Assembly: GCA_009760855.2 (NCBI GenBank)
Contig: WPIO01000016.1
Coordinates: forward strand, 2,992,001 to 3,056,000
Reading direction: 5' to 3'
Length of the DNA: 64,000 nucleotides
Source: Cristatella mucedo
Lineage: Eukaryota > Bryozoa > Phylactolaemata > Cristatellidae
Shown: positions 1 to 9,690 of the stretch, piece by piece
How the letters are laid out: the number at the start of each line of letters is the position of its first letter
Numbering within the stretch: the stretch's first letter is position 1
Program-made: the position numbers and the translations under genes
The notes under the pieces: model-generated
What the model was told of the DNA's origin: nothing
Database searches by the model: none
What the model saw: the letters and a program-made list of their open reading frames with translations, nothing else

Positions 1-133
1 AGCCGACCAGTCACTGGGGTTCAAGCCCCCATACCACTATTAACTTTACAGGCTGCACGATAGCCCGTATCTAACTGCAGAGGACAGCTGATGCTTAAGT
101 AAACGGGAATATAAGCTCTGAGAAGGCCAACGT

Positions 134-262
134 CAAGACGGTTTAGTGGTCAATGCGCTCGCCTATGAAGACCAAAATCGTTGAGTCAAGCCCAGCGGCG
201 AACGTGAAGTGTCTGGATAGCGATTCAGCTCTTAGGGCGTTTTACGAATCAATTGTATCATA
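134..262 (+). repeat. SINE with tRNA-like head and CR1-type tail, family S1
   Basis: A-box-like TTTAGTGGTCAATGC followed by B-box-like GAGTCAAGCCC, then a tail AGCTCTTAGGGCGTTTTACG that matches the end of the family A CR1 elements. It lines up with copies at 6050, 33755 and 40405. Confidence 0.5.
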
Positions 263-794
263 TCTTTGAACCACTAGCAGCTAATAATCTCCTCTCTGTG
301 GCCGACTCATTTGCTCGGATGTACCTCGAGGCTCCTAAAGAATGATTGCATCAAACTTCTTAATCCAAGGCCCCGTATCATCGACCACTTGTCCCAAGTG
401 AGATCCAAGCCACGTCGGCAACAGTGTCAGCGACCGCTTGCAGATTGACCCGCCCCCTCTACACCTACTTCGTGTCTCGCACTCAGCATCTCCCACTCAG
501 AGCAGCTGAGCAAAGAGGCAGTCCACATCAACGGTCGCCTAATTAGCTCTTACTTTGCGATATAGGCAGCAAGAAAAAGGTGCCAATACACTGCCCAGAA
601 ATTTCGGCGATTATAATGCTTCATCGACCGGAAGAATCGACATGGAACGTCCGGCAACAGCTGCCGCTGAAGCCGTCGCGGAAAGTGCGGGCCGCTGCGC
701 CGAGGCGAGACCATCCGGGACCAATGAAAATTGATTTCGCCTCTTTCCCTCGTGCCGACCGTCTCGCCATTCGCTCATCACGAGCAAGAGTGTG
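263..794. other. Upstream region without recognised gene
   Basis: Only short ORFs in overlapping frames. No clear TATA box or known promoter element. If exon 1 is right, the promoter and 5' UTR should lie here; 580-800 is becoming GC-rich. Confidence 0.4.
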
Positions 795-1029
795 ATGGCA
801 CGAGCGAGCGATCGCTCCATGGCTTTGGCCCCAGATTTGCTGGGTCTGTGCTGGGCGCTCGTCCAGCTACTGCAACCATCGTCCTCGTCCTCGAGCTTTG
901 TGATTTCTTCTTCGGCAGCGGCAACGATGACGAAGATGACGATCGCAGCGGTGGCGATGACGATTCCTGCTGTGGTGGCGAATCTGACGACGGTGGCCAC
1001 GACGACGAAAAGTATAGCCAGCTGTGCCG
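795..1029 (+). CDS. Candidate exon 1: signal peptide and Ser/Thr/Ala-rich linker
   Basis: Open frame ending in a good donor (CCG|GTGAGT at 1030) in phase 1, the phase needed by the first CUB exon at 3408. The ATG at 795 has G at -3 and G at +4; another in-frame ATG is at 819 and a third at 927. From 819 the protein starts MALAPDLLGLCWALVQLLQP, which looks like a signal peptide, followed by a six-serine run and a Ser/Thr/Ala-rich stretch that ends SCA just before the first CUB cysteine. The 927 start would give a different hydrophobic leader, MTKMTIAAVAMTIPAVVA. Overlapping frames are also open because the region is GC-rich, so this rests on phase match, donor quality and leader character. No promoter was recognised upstream. 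Confidence 0.45.
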
Positions 1030-1567
1030 GTGAGTGCTCAAAATCTGGCGCCTAAGGCTAACAAAGAATTTATTTCGACTGTGAGGCAATTTTCAGGCGC
1101 ACCCTAAGCCCTCGAAAAGGTCGGCTGCAGAAGCGGAGTGCCATAGCACTAGCTCGCAGGTGACGATGCCCACGTGGCGCGTCGTAGCAGGCGACGCGGC
1201 ATCATCACCAGCGACGATAAAAAGCTCGAGCGAGTGGGCTGCAAACCTTTGAGCGTCGTTTGGAAAGTGACCATGCTCGGTGTGCAAGGCTTGGGCCGCG
1301 CACTCAGGACGACGCCCCGAAATCGATGAGCTGAGAAAAACTACCACGAATGGTTGCCTTCTTTGTCCAGCATTAATTTTCACAGGCGCTAGAACTGCAC
1401 CGGCGGTGCCCGTGTCATTTGCAGCAGCTTCGTCCCTAGCAATGCACAAAAGTTTAGGCCGCCTCCGAGCACGATCTGCGGGTACATGAGCTTATGGCAA
1501 AGATCTTAATTTGCCACCTGTCGGATAGTGCTACGGCATGTGCTGTGAGAGCATCACCAATGACTAG

Positions 1568-1835
1568 AAAACATGGGACATGCACTAGGTCAACATGTAG
1601 ATACGGTTGGTTGGGACTGGTGCAGTGTCAGCACGAGAAAGCATGCACAGAACGAATTGCAAGGACCTATTAAAGACTGTTGTAAATAGATGCGTTTTTT
1701 GTTTCTTTTTAATGTGGTCACGTCGGGAGATGTCGTAACGTCAGTCTGGAGTGAGTTCCAAGCTTTGAAAGCATACGAACTAAAGGCACAGGGTCTCCAA
1801 AGGATTTGAGGTCTTTAAGAGGTACTACGTTTATA
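1568..1835 (-). mobile_element. CR1/L2-like family A, 3' fragment
   Basis: Matches the other minus-strand family A copies: the GTGTCAGCACG block, a TAAATAG(A/G)TGCGTTTTT block, GAGTTCCAAGCTTTGAAAGC and CTCCAAAGGATTTGAGGT. It lacks its terminal tail and has diverged. Lies in the intron between exon 1 and CUB1. Confidence 0.7.
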
Positions 1836-2571
1836 CGTTAAACAGTTCTATTGATTAACATAGGTAGTAGGCTGCATAGCCTGGTGAGTGGACTAGTGTC
1901 GATCGGTAAAAGCATTCCGATAGACTCCAGAGGAATAATCTACACTCTAGACTCTCGACTCTATCGGAATAATCACCTTAGAGTATTTTATCTGCATACA
2001 TCTGCGTCCTGCACAGAGCTGAGACACTCGCAGTTAATGACCGAGCATTACTGAAGTATACCAAAGGTTTGCTTATCGAACTACCCCATTTACGTAGCGG
2101 AAGAAGAGCCTTTCAGTGGCTATCACTCCGCGGGCAAATCACTGCCGTGGACAAAGGAACGATTACAGAAGGACTCGGACACACGACCGGCTTGTCGCGT
2201 GAGACCACTATAAGGTTTGGTCACATCCAAGGACGGTCGTGAGCTTACGTCGTGCAGCTGGCAATCCTTAATCGTTGACCGAAAGCCTTTATGGTGACCG
2301 ACTATCGAGGCTCGTTCTGCCTACGTCTAAACGAAGCTTCTATATCATCTTTTCCGTTATTTTTCTCTATGCAATTACATGAAGTCAAGAGGTCTGTTCT
2401 TGTAGCCCAATGTCAGCTCCATAGAATGGTAAGAGCTAGACTAGCCTTCAGCTCGACGCTTACTGATGCATGTTTGTATTATCGGGCTACGCACCAATAC
2501 GTGCCTGCCATGGTTGGTTGATTGCCACTTCCAGATAAATAAATTGTAAATTATATTGTATACACTTAGTA

Positions 2572-2850
2572 TAGCAACCTCAGAGAAATTAATGTCCTTC
2601 TAGGCACTTTAAGAATGCTGTTTAGAAAGCATTACTCACGATTGTTGGCGACATCCTCCAGCGGCAGGCACAATATTGCTGGTACATGCACACGAAAAAT
2701 GAATCGCAAAGACTCGTCAAATTCTGTTATAAACCAGTGCGTTCTAGGCTTTCTTGTAAATTTAGTTGCGTAAGGGACGATGCTACGCACGTCGGCAGTG
2801 AGCTCCGGGCTTTCGGTGCATGGAAACTAAAGACGCAATCTGTAATGGTT
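2572..2850 (-). mobile_element. CR1/L2-like family A, decayed fragment
   Basis: Begins with a tail-like CAGAGAAATTAATGTCCTTC and CTAGGCACTTTA, then the family A blocks (CACACGAAAAATGAATCGC, AGTGAGCTCCGGGCTTTCG). Badly degraded. Confidence 0.5.
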
Positions 2851-3407
2851 TTTTGGTTCTCAGAAGTGCTCGGCAGTTTGTACGGACAGAGAGTGGACGG
2901 ACGCACGAGTGAGTGCTTTCTCGACGCTGCGCTCTCTCGCTTAGGCGGAGCCCTAACCCGCAATTTGCCACAAGCTAAAGCGAGTGCAAAAAAGGACGGG
3001 CGCCGACCGTCGGCGAAGCGCCACTCAGCAGCGGCTGCTGCTCAACGCTCGAGTGGCGCTTCGCTGCCGTCGATGCGGCGTTACGGCAGGACCTCTAAAG
3101 AAGCCGTCATCCTCTCGTCGGAGCCAGGAAAGCGTGAAAGCGAAAGTGGAAGTGGCGTGCGCGTCAGGAAAGCGCGTGCGAGTCAGCAAAGCGCGTGCGA
3201 AGCGCCAGAATAGAGATCAAGTTCTTGTAAGGCGCTTGCACAAGTGAAGTACATAGTTTTTTTTTGCATTTACATCTTTTATTCGAATAAAGGAACCTGA
3301 AAATGCGCGATAGCTAAGCTTTAATAACCCTTTATATTAGTCTTCAGTTTTACGTCTGTGCAGCAGCGCTCCGGTCGCAGCGGCATCGAGTTCAGTTGCA
3401 TTTGCAG

Positions 3408-3636
3408 CCTGCTCCGCCACGCTGACCGGCGCGGGAAACTTCAGCTCGCCGCGCTACGCCGACGTCTGCCCGGCGCAGCAGACGAACTGCACTTGGACGC
3501 TGCTGAGCGCCGCCAGCGGCCAGTACGTCTGGATCAACGTCAGCTGGTCGTCGCCGTCGGCGGTGGCGACGTCAACGACCCAGTTCAACGTCTACTCGGG
3601 GCAGTCGCCGGCGGCCAGCGCCGCCCTTATTGTCGG
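3408..3636 (+). CDS. CUB1, first-half exon
   Basis: Acceptor TTTGCAG at 3401-3407 and donor GG|GTAAGC at 3637. The exon is 229 nt, phase 1 in and phase 2 out. It begins with the first CUB cysteine (CSATLTG), then a degenerate SPxY motif (FSSPRY) and the second cysteine in NCTW. There is an extra cysteine (DVCP). The third CUB cysteine, normally just before the D-x-L-x-I/V-Y strand, is absent: the strand reads TTQFNVYSG. Very GC-rich, with codons mostly ending in G or C. Confidence 0.85.
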
Positions 3637-4184
3637 GTAAGCCCCACCAGCGCCTCTTCAGCACCGCCCCTGCGGCCGCGGCAGCGCTCGCCGAGAGGCG
3701 GCGGCGCGCCGACAAGCTGCCGGCCTCGCGGCACTGGAGAGGCCGACTGCGGACTCATGTTTTAGAGGAGGACGTGGAGCGAGGCTGCGGAGGGAGAGCG
3801 CACGTCAAGCGGTGCCGCGCTCAGTGCCCGGTTCTTACAAGGGTGGTGCGCGGCTTCACCGTGCGGTCGCCACTACGCCGCAAGCACGGCTTTCGTAACG
3901 GCGCCAGAAACAGGCGACACGCGACGAATAAGACGTTGAAGCTAGAATCTAATAGCATGGCTAGTTAATTTTGGGTGCTGCGGGAAACCACTAAAATCAG
4001 CTCCAATGCCAATGGCTTGAGTCTCGAATCCTGACTGGCCGCCTATCTCGGGGCCCCGGCTTCGTATGCTGCCTCGGCGATACAGTATCGCACGGTCGCA
4101 TGATCACGAACTACAATTACCACCAGAATCGAGCTGGTTCATCTGGCGCCGCCGTTTCACTGTTCGCTCGCTTGTACGTTGCAG

Positions 4185-4306
4185 GACGCCTGGCTCGTAC
4201 GACAAATCCAACGTGACGCTGATCGCCGGAGCTTCGGCCCTCGTCCAGTTCGCGACGCTCGGCGCTTCGAATGTTTCCGGTTTCACGGCTGATTTCTGGT
4301 CGGCAG
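4185..4306 (+). CDS. CUB1, second-half exon
   Basis: Acceptor ACGTTGCAG ending at 4184 and donor CAG|GTAACT at 4307. It is 122 nt, phase 2 in and phase 1 out. The protein shows the late CUB beta strands: a V-x-L strand (NVTLI), then ALVQFAT and a GFTADFW ending matching the usual GF-x-x-x-Y. The usual Y/F-C-G cysteine at the start is replaced by a TPGSYD sequence, so the second disulphide is missing as a pair with the cysteine lost in the previous exon. Confidence 0.83.
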
Positions 4307-4621
4307 GTAACTCGTCGCCTCGCCTCGGCTTTAGCCGCCGGGCGATAATGGTGTTCGGGATGTCACCAGAGGCACAGCGCCCAGCCGTGTGTGAGGGGAA
4401 GGCTAGCGTCGCTTTCCCTCCTCCGATTAACCGAGGGGTTCGCCAATCCAACAGCGGGTCCCTGCCGCTGGGTTACGCGCTCGCCGGAGTGAGATTTCTC
4501 CGAGGTTAAGTCGTAACCGTGGCGGCGGCCGGGCGGTCGGCAGTGCCCGGATGCGGCGGCATGTTTGGCACATTTGGCCGTATGCCAGGATGTTGCAGAG
4601 GTCCGTATAAACGCCCCATAC

Positions 4622-4702
4622 AAAAAATGTAAATAATTAATATTAGCAATAACAATACATTTGATATTGTGCCCTCAGGGGACTTAATTTCTTTGTAACG
4701 CC
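4622..4702 (-). mobile_element. CR1-A or SINE S1 tail fragment
   Basis: Contains the ATTATT-type tail and GTGCCCTCAGGGGACTTAAT, the shared 3' end of family A and the S1 SINE. Too short to tell which. Confidence 0.5.
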
Positions 4703-4954
4703 GAAGGCTCGGCGGAGTAAGCTTGACCTGCCGCTTACCTAGCGGCGTAGCCTATCGCCTAATGCCGTTCGGTGCGCGCCTACGCGCAATAAGCTGGCCG
4801 CCACGAAACGAGCGTTTCTGGCGTGACCTGCTTACCGTTACTAAAGGGGGTCGTGAGTCCGCGGCGTGAATTGGAAAGCGAGACACACAAATTGGGGATT
4901 TTACTGAACTGTATTCGCAAGCGCACAAAGTCGCTGCGCGTCTAGTTCAGCTTT

Positions 4955-5320
4955 ATCTCCACACTCCTCGCACGTTCTCAGCTACACTAACACTCTTGCG
5001 GAGGGAATACTCCTCCACACTAAGCGCGACCCGGACCCTAAACCCTAACCGGTGAACTAGGAATCCGTTCCTGCCTGTGCCCAGGGAATACCCCAAACAC
5101 GCCAACTTAAACATTCTAGCGGAGGGAATACTTCTCCACACTGAAGTGCGAACCGGAGTCTAAACCCTACCCGGAGAACTAGAACTCGGTTTCCAACAGT
5201 GCGACCGGAATACTCCACACACGCCAACTCAAGCACTCCTGCGGAGGAAATACTTCTCCACACTGAAGCGCGACCCGGAGCCTAAACCCTACCCGGTGAA
5301 CTAGAGCTCCACACACGCCA
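4955..5320. repeat. Tandem repeat, about three 121-bp units
   Basis: The block GGAGGGAATACTCCTCCACA recurs at about 5000, 5121 and 5243, each followed by a CTAAACCCTA block and GGTGAACTAG or GGAGAACTAG, giving a period of 121-122 bases. Three units with about 10-15 percent mismatch. GC-rich minisatellite in the large intron after CUB1. Overlapping minus-strand ORFs that repeat similar peptides are by-products of the repeat. Confidence 0.8.
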
Positions 5321-6049
5321 ACTACGCCTAGCTCGCGCCGGCAAATCCCTATGCCGAGACCACGTGCTAGCGCGCACACACACGACACAAAAGAAACACA
5401 AAACACGAAAGAACACACAAAATGCCAGCTCTGCGCGATACGACCGTATTCGGTGGGGTTCCGCCGAATCCTCCTAGCGCTGTCTCGTCTTGTTCCGTCA
5501 ATCGCCGGCGAACAGCCCGCCCTCCTCCCTCGCTTTCAGAGAAACGAGTGCGATGGCGTCGAAGCCGGACCAAAGACTAAAGACACGAGGCAAAAGACCC
5601 AGAGCGAGCGTCGCTCGACTCTTAAATACCTAGCTGGAACAATGGGCAAGAGCTTAGTGGTATTGGGCCCGGACACCATGGCTCATTACGGAAAGGAATG
5701 ACTACCGTCCCCAGGCCACTGGAGGGGCACCTCCGTCCAGCTTGAATGGCGAATGGGTTCCAGAAGATTCTTTCTTGGAAAGAAGGAAGGCGGGGGTTGA
5801 CAGGCCAGCCAACATCTATCAGCAGCTTCCGCGAGTATCGGACCAATTCTAAAGGCCGAATCGCCGCCGCTCGTCTCAGAGCTTCCTGGCCTGCTCCTAA
5901 GCGCTTGCTCTCTAACCGCACTGACGCTCCTCTCTGGCTCACTGCTCCAGGACAAAGGAGTTCTAGCCCGCCGCCGAACAGCTCTTGTTCGCGCTAAAAT
6001 TCAGCCAAAGCCAGCAGGGCGCTACATCTTTCTAGGCACTTTCAATTTG
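5321..6049. other. GC-rich intron sequence, no gene recognised
   Basis: Several overlapping ORFs up to 116 codons on both strands with no recognisable motifs and no splice pattern matching the CUB exons. Confidence 0.4.
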
Positions 6050-6190
6050 TAAAATTCATTCGTATAGCGCCCTAGGAGAACTCAAATGTCTATTTAGGCC
6101 CTCCACATATCCCACGGGGTTCTAGCCGACGACCCCGGTCGTCATTTAAATTCACCCTGACCTCGGTCGTGGCGAGAACCGTAATCACCA
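6050..6190 (-). repeat. SINE S1, minus orientation
   Basis: Reads on the minus strand as tRNA-like head (TTTTGGTCTGGTGATTACGG, B-box-like GCTAGAACCCC), then GTTCTCCTAGGGCGCTATAC at the 3' end, as in the CR1 family A tail. A short internal duplication of the CGACC-GGTCG segment is visible. Confidence 0.6.
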
Positions 6191-8204
6191 GACCAAAACA
6201 GCTTTACACCTCGAAAGTGCGAAGTTAGTCGTTTGCTCGCGAATGCGAACGACACGTATCGTTTCCCGGTTTCCTGCAGACGGGTGCTCCACAATTCGCC
6301 CGGCTAGTGGTTTTTGACTGTCGGGCTCATTGTGAATGGACACACTTGGTCTGCACGCCACTTTGCTGTAAGCAGGCACAGCGTTCGCAGGGCCGGTGCG
6401 GAGCGAGCTCACCAGAGCTGACGCACTCACACCCGCATCGTGGGGGGGGGGCAGGGGCCGGGGCGGTCACACTGTGGAGCGTTACTTTCCCGATCGCGTT
6501 CCACCGGCATGCGAGCATCCGCCCTGTATTTTGACACTGTCTAAGCGGCAGGTAGGTGATACCACCCGTTTATTCAAGCGCACGCTGCAGTGGACCAGTA
6601 TGCGACTGTCACGCCCGGCGTCCTCGACGTACCACCCATGCCTTTGCCGCCCCTCATTTATATATCGCAACCATAAATCAGCCCAAGAACCAAATAAAGC
6701 GTCAACATCTAAAAATAGCCACACGCCCTGCCGCCCGTGCTCTCATGGGCCGCGAGAGCTTCCGCTCTGTGCTCAGAGCGAGAGGGGCACTCAGGGGCGG
6801 CCTTCAGCGGCGCTTACAAGCAGTAAGCAGAGGTCAACTGCGGCCAGCAGTGGTCAACCGGTTTAGCTGCGATCGGCGGCAATCGGCGGTCAATATCGGT
6901 GGCAATCGGCGGTCCGTCGTCAGTGGCACTTGCACGGCTCACATCATAGATCCACTAGTGTCCCGCGACGGGAGACAATTCCTAGGTCTAATTTGCTTAG
7001 CGGCGGAAGAGCCTTTACAGAAGTCCCCGCTGCCTGCAGTAGGTGATGTAGAATTGCCAGCCATCAGCACGACTCGAACCAAGATCTGGGACGTGAGGAG
7101 CGAGCACCTCATTCCTAGACTAACATCCAGACGAACAAAATCCTGAAGCGGCAACAGCTTGCTGGGGTTTTAGTGACGTTTCGCGACTCTCGAGCGTTGG
7201 TTTGGGGGAAGCCGGGCTCCTCAATGTCAAGCGAAATGCCAGCTCGCTTTCTGCACGCGACAAACGCTCGCCGATTCCCTTGGAAAGCAGCGTGCCGTAA
7301 GATTTGCGGCAGAGGCTGGAAAAGAGAGCGCGCTTCCTCCTCGGTTGCTGTCGTGCCGACGCCCTAGAAAAAGCGTGCAGGAAGCTCTCTGAGGTTCAGC
7401 ACGTGAGGCGGCCATACATCGGCCGCTTCTGAATCTAGCCGCCACGCTGCTGCGGCGCGGCTAGCGATGCTAATCGGCAAGCGAAGAGAAGTAAACTTTG
7501 GCTCGCCACATTTTATTGCCCGCGCGCATCGATCTTCTTCCTTTTATGCTTTCCCGTTCGCCTCGACGTTTAAACAGCTTCGCCGAAAGTCGTTCACTCT
7601 CGCGCGATAATCGATTACAGCGGCTCGCATCAAATCAAGGGCGTGTCGCCTTCTTAAGCAGCCAGCGGGCGAACAAACTCGGACCAGCGCCCGAGTTTGC
7701 TCGTCCGTCGCACAATGCTCTTTCGCGCTTTTGCTTGGGCGCTGGGTACTATTAGGAGCTGTAGCCACGGCCGGCGGCTACCGCGGGCTGGACGACCGAG
7801 GGTGCCGTTGACGCCGGCAGATATGAGCAGCAGGCTCTGCACGCTATAGTCGCACAGCTGCCTCACCCTTGACCGGCTTTGGCGAGCGGCCACGCTGTGG
7901 CGGGTGGAGGGGCCGCCAAGAGCATGCTCGAGCCGCGGCCTATCGAGCTGCAGCCGAGGGCGGCTGGAAGCCAGGCAAGAAGACCGAGGACGGCCAAGCA
8001 CAGCACGAAGGGCGCGGCCCTCGGCGGCGGCGAGCTTCGTGCTTCGCGCTTGGCCAAAAGCGAGCGCACCCGGCTCCACGACCTTCGCTCTCGGCTGGCA
8101 AAGGCGCCTGGAGGCGCTCCTCCGGAAGTGCTAGCAGCGTTTGCAACTCCTAACCTCAGCAAGCACCCCTGACGTCAGTGAGCTGCTGCGGCCCTCCACA
8201 TCAT
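6191..8204. other. GC- and CpG-rich intron block, no gene supported
   Basis: Dense overlapping ORFs on both strands (up to 196 codons at 6556-7146 plus, 141 at 7654-8079 minus), low in stop codons because of base composition. None shows a recognisable domain. A G-run lies at about 6442-6450. No CUB-like exon was found here. Confidence 0.4.
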
Positions 8205-8645
8205 CAGAGACATAATGATGATGATGATGTATCTCCGTCAGTAACTCCACAAAGTCATAAAGACCATGTGGGTGTTACGCAGGAGAGTTTTGTATAGCGC
8301 ACTCACAGCCTAAGCGGCTTTCGGTACGCATTCGGTAGCCAACAGACTTCGTCTCACGCAACAAAGAGAAAGTGGGAAGCATAGCAGAGTCAGGAGAGCA
8401 GTTGAGGTAGTGAGTAGCATAGAAGTAGCAGTTCAGGACAGCTGAAAAAGATGTGCCATAGTTGGCAGTTGGAGAGTAGATGTCGTTGCGTAAGAATTGT
8501 GGAAGCGAGTTCCACAGCCTAGGACCTGCAGAGCTAAAGCTTCTGTCACCAACTGTCTTTAAGCGGAGGAATGGGACAGCTAATTTATTGTCCACACAGG
8601 ACCTGAGGGGCGAACAGGCTGAAACTGATGCAGCAGTTCAGCTAG
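8205..8645 (-). mobile_element. CR1-like family B, 3' end
   Basis: The minus-strand ORF at 8275-8595 encodes the family B C-terminus: DNKLAVPFLRLKTVGDRSFS, then AGPRLWNSLPQFL. The 3' end next to CTCCACAAAGTCATAAAGAC runs into an ATG-repeat tail. 5'-truncated, as is typical of non-LTR elements. Confidence 0.85.
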
Positions 8646-8652
8646 GTACGAA

Positions 8653-8656
<4 letters not shown>

Positions 8657-8689
<33 letters not shown>

Positions 8690-8757
8690 TTAATAGATGG
8701 ATAGATAGATAAATAGACAGATAGTAGATAGATAGAAAGATAGATAGATAGGTAGAT

Positions 8758-8798
<41 letters not shown>

Positions 8799-8799
8799 G

Positions 8800-8852
<53 letters not shown>
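8657..8852. repeat. GA / GATA microsatellite
   Basis: Two long (GA)n runs separated by a GATA-rich stretch (GATAGATAGATA). Translates to meaningless Ser-Leu runs on the minus strand. It directly abuts the 5' end of the preceding CR1-B fragment. Confidence 0.95.
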
Positions 8853-8855
<3 letters not shown>

Positions 8856-9249
8856 AAGTAGAGCCGGAGGCGGAGCTGGCCGACCTCGCAGCGGTCCAAT
8901 GCGAACGTGGAAGACACACTTCAGCGAACAAGAGCAAAAAAGTGAATTACTTAAGGGCTATAGCTTTACTGTGTGAATTCAACCTAATGCAGCATGCTGA
9001 CCGTCGTATACGTCAAACTGTAAGAGACAAGTTCACGCTCTTCAGCTTCAAGCTCTTCACCATTGCCTACCGACGGAGGGCACTCGAAGAGGCCGACGAC
9101 AAAGTTACGTCCGTCCACTCGAGCTTCCGCCGATTTCACGTCAAAAAACGCTACGATTGCGCGCTATAGTATATTACTCATAACCTCGCGGTCTTGTCTC
9201 CTACATAAAAATTGGGTCGCTAGGTTTTTCTCCTACTATTCCTGTCTTT

Positions 9250-9690
9250 GTAATGTAATGCATCCCCGTCTGTAACTTCACAAAGTCATAAAGACCATGT
9301 GGGTGTTACACAGGTGAGTTTTGCATAGCACACTCACAGCCTAAGCGGCTTGCGGTACGCATTCGGTAGCGAATAGACTTCGTCTCACGCAACAAAGAGA
9401 AATTGGGAAGTACAGCAGAGTTAGGAGAGCAGTTGAGGTAGTGAGAAGCATGGAAGTTGCAGCTCAGGTACGCTGAAAAGGATGAGCCGTAGTCGGCAGC
9501 AGGAGAGTAGTTGTCGTTGCGTAAGAATTGTGGAAGCAAGTTTCACAGTCTAGGACCTGCAGAGCTATAGCTTTTGTTGCCAACGGTCTGTTAGGGGGGA
9601 TGGAACTGCTAATTTATTGTCCATGCAGGACCTGAGGGCGTGAAGAGGCTGAAACTGGTGCAGCAGTTCAGCTAGGTAGGAAGGATTCCA
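9250..9690 (-). mobile_element. CR1-like family B, 3' end
   Basis: Second copy of the same 3' end, with a TAATGTAATG tail at about 9250 and the reading frame at 9306-9539 matching the copy at 8275-8595, though interrupted. It lies 0.6 kb from that copy in the same orientation, so the two could recombine. Confidence 0.85.

Noticed and set aside
1-45. tRNA T-arm-like GGGGTTCAAGCCCCC at the left edge
   Set aside because: No acceptor stem or anticodon arm is visible in the window; more likely the B-box of a SINE cut by the window edge.
731-1033. Asp-rich ORF overlapping exon 1
   Set aside because: The repeated GAT/GAC run is the same DNA read in another frame; its end is not in the phase required by CUB1 and it has no leader.
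5034-5049. CCCTAAACCCTAACC resembling telomere repeat
   Set aside because: Only two units, inside a 121-bp minisatellite; not a telomeric array.
6556-7146. 196-codon ORF in GC-rich DNA
   Set aside because: No motif, overlaps ORFs in other frames, and the low stop density is explained by base composition.
7654-8172. Cluster of ORFs on both strands in a CpG-rich block
   Set aside because: Five overlapping frames are open at once and none has recognisable domains or splice context.
8638-8937. Ser-Leu-rich minus-strand ORF
   Set aside because: Translation of a GA microsatellite.
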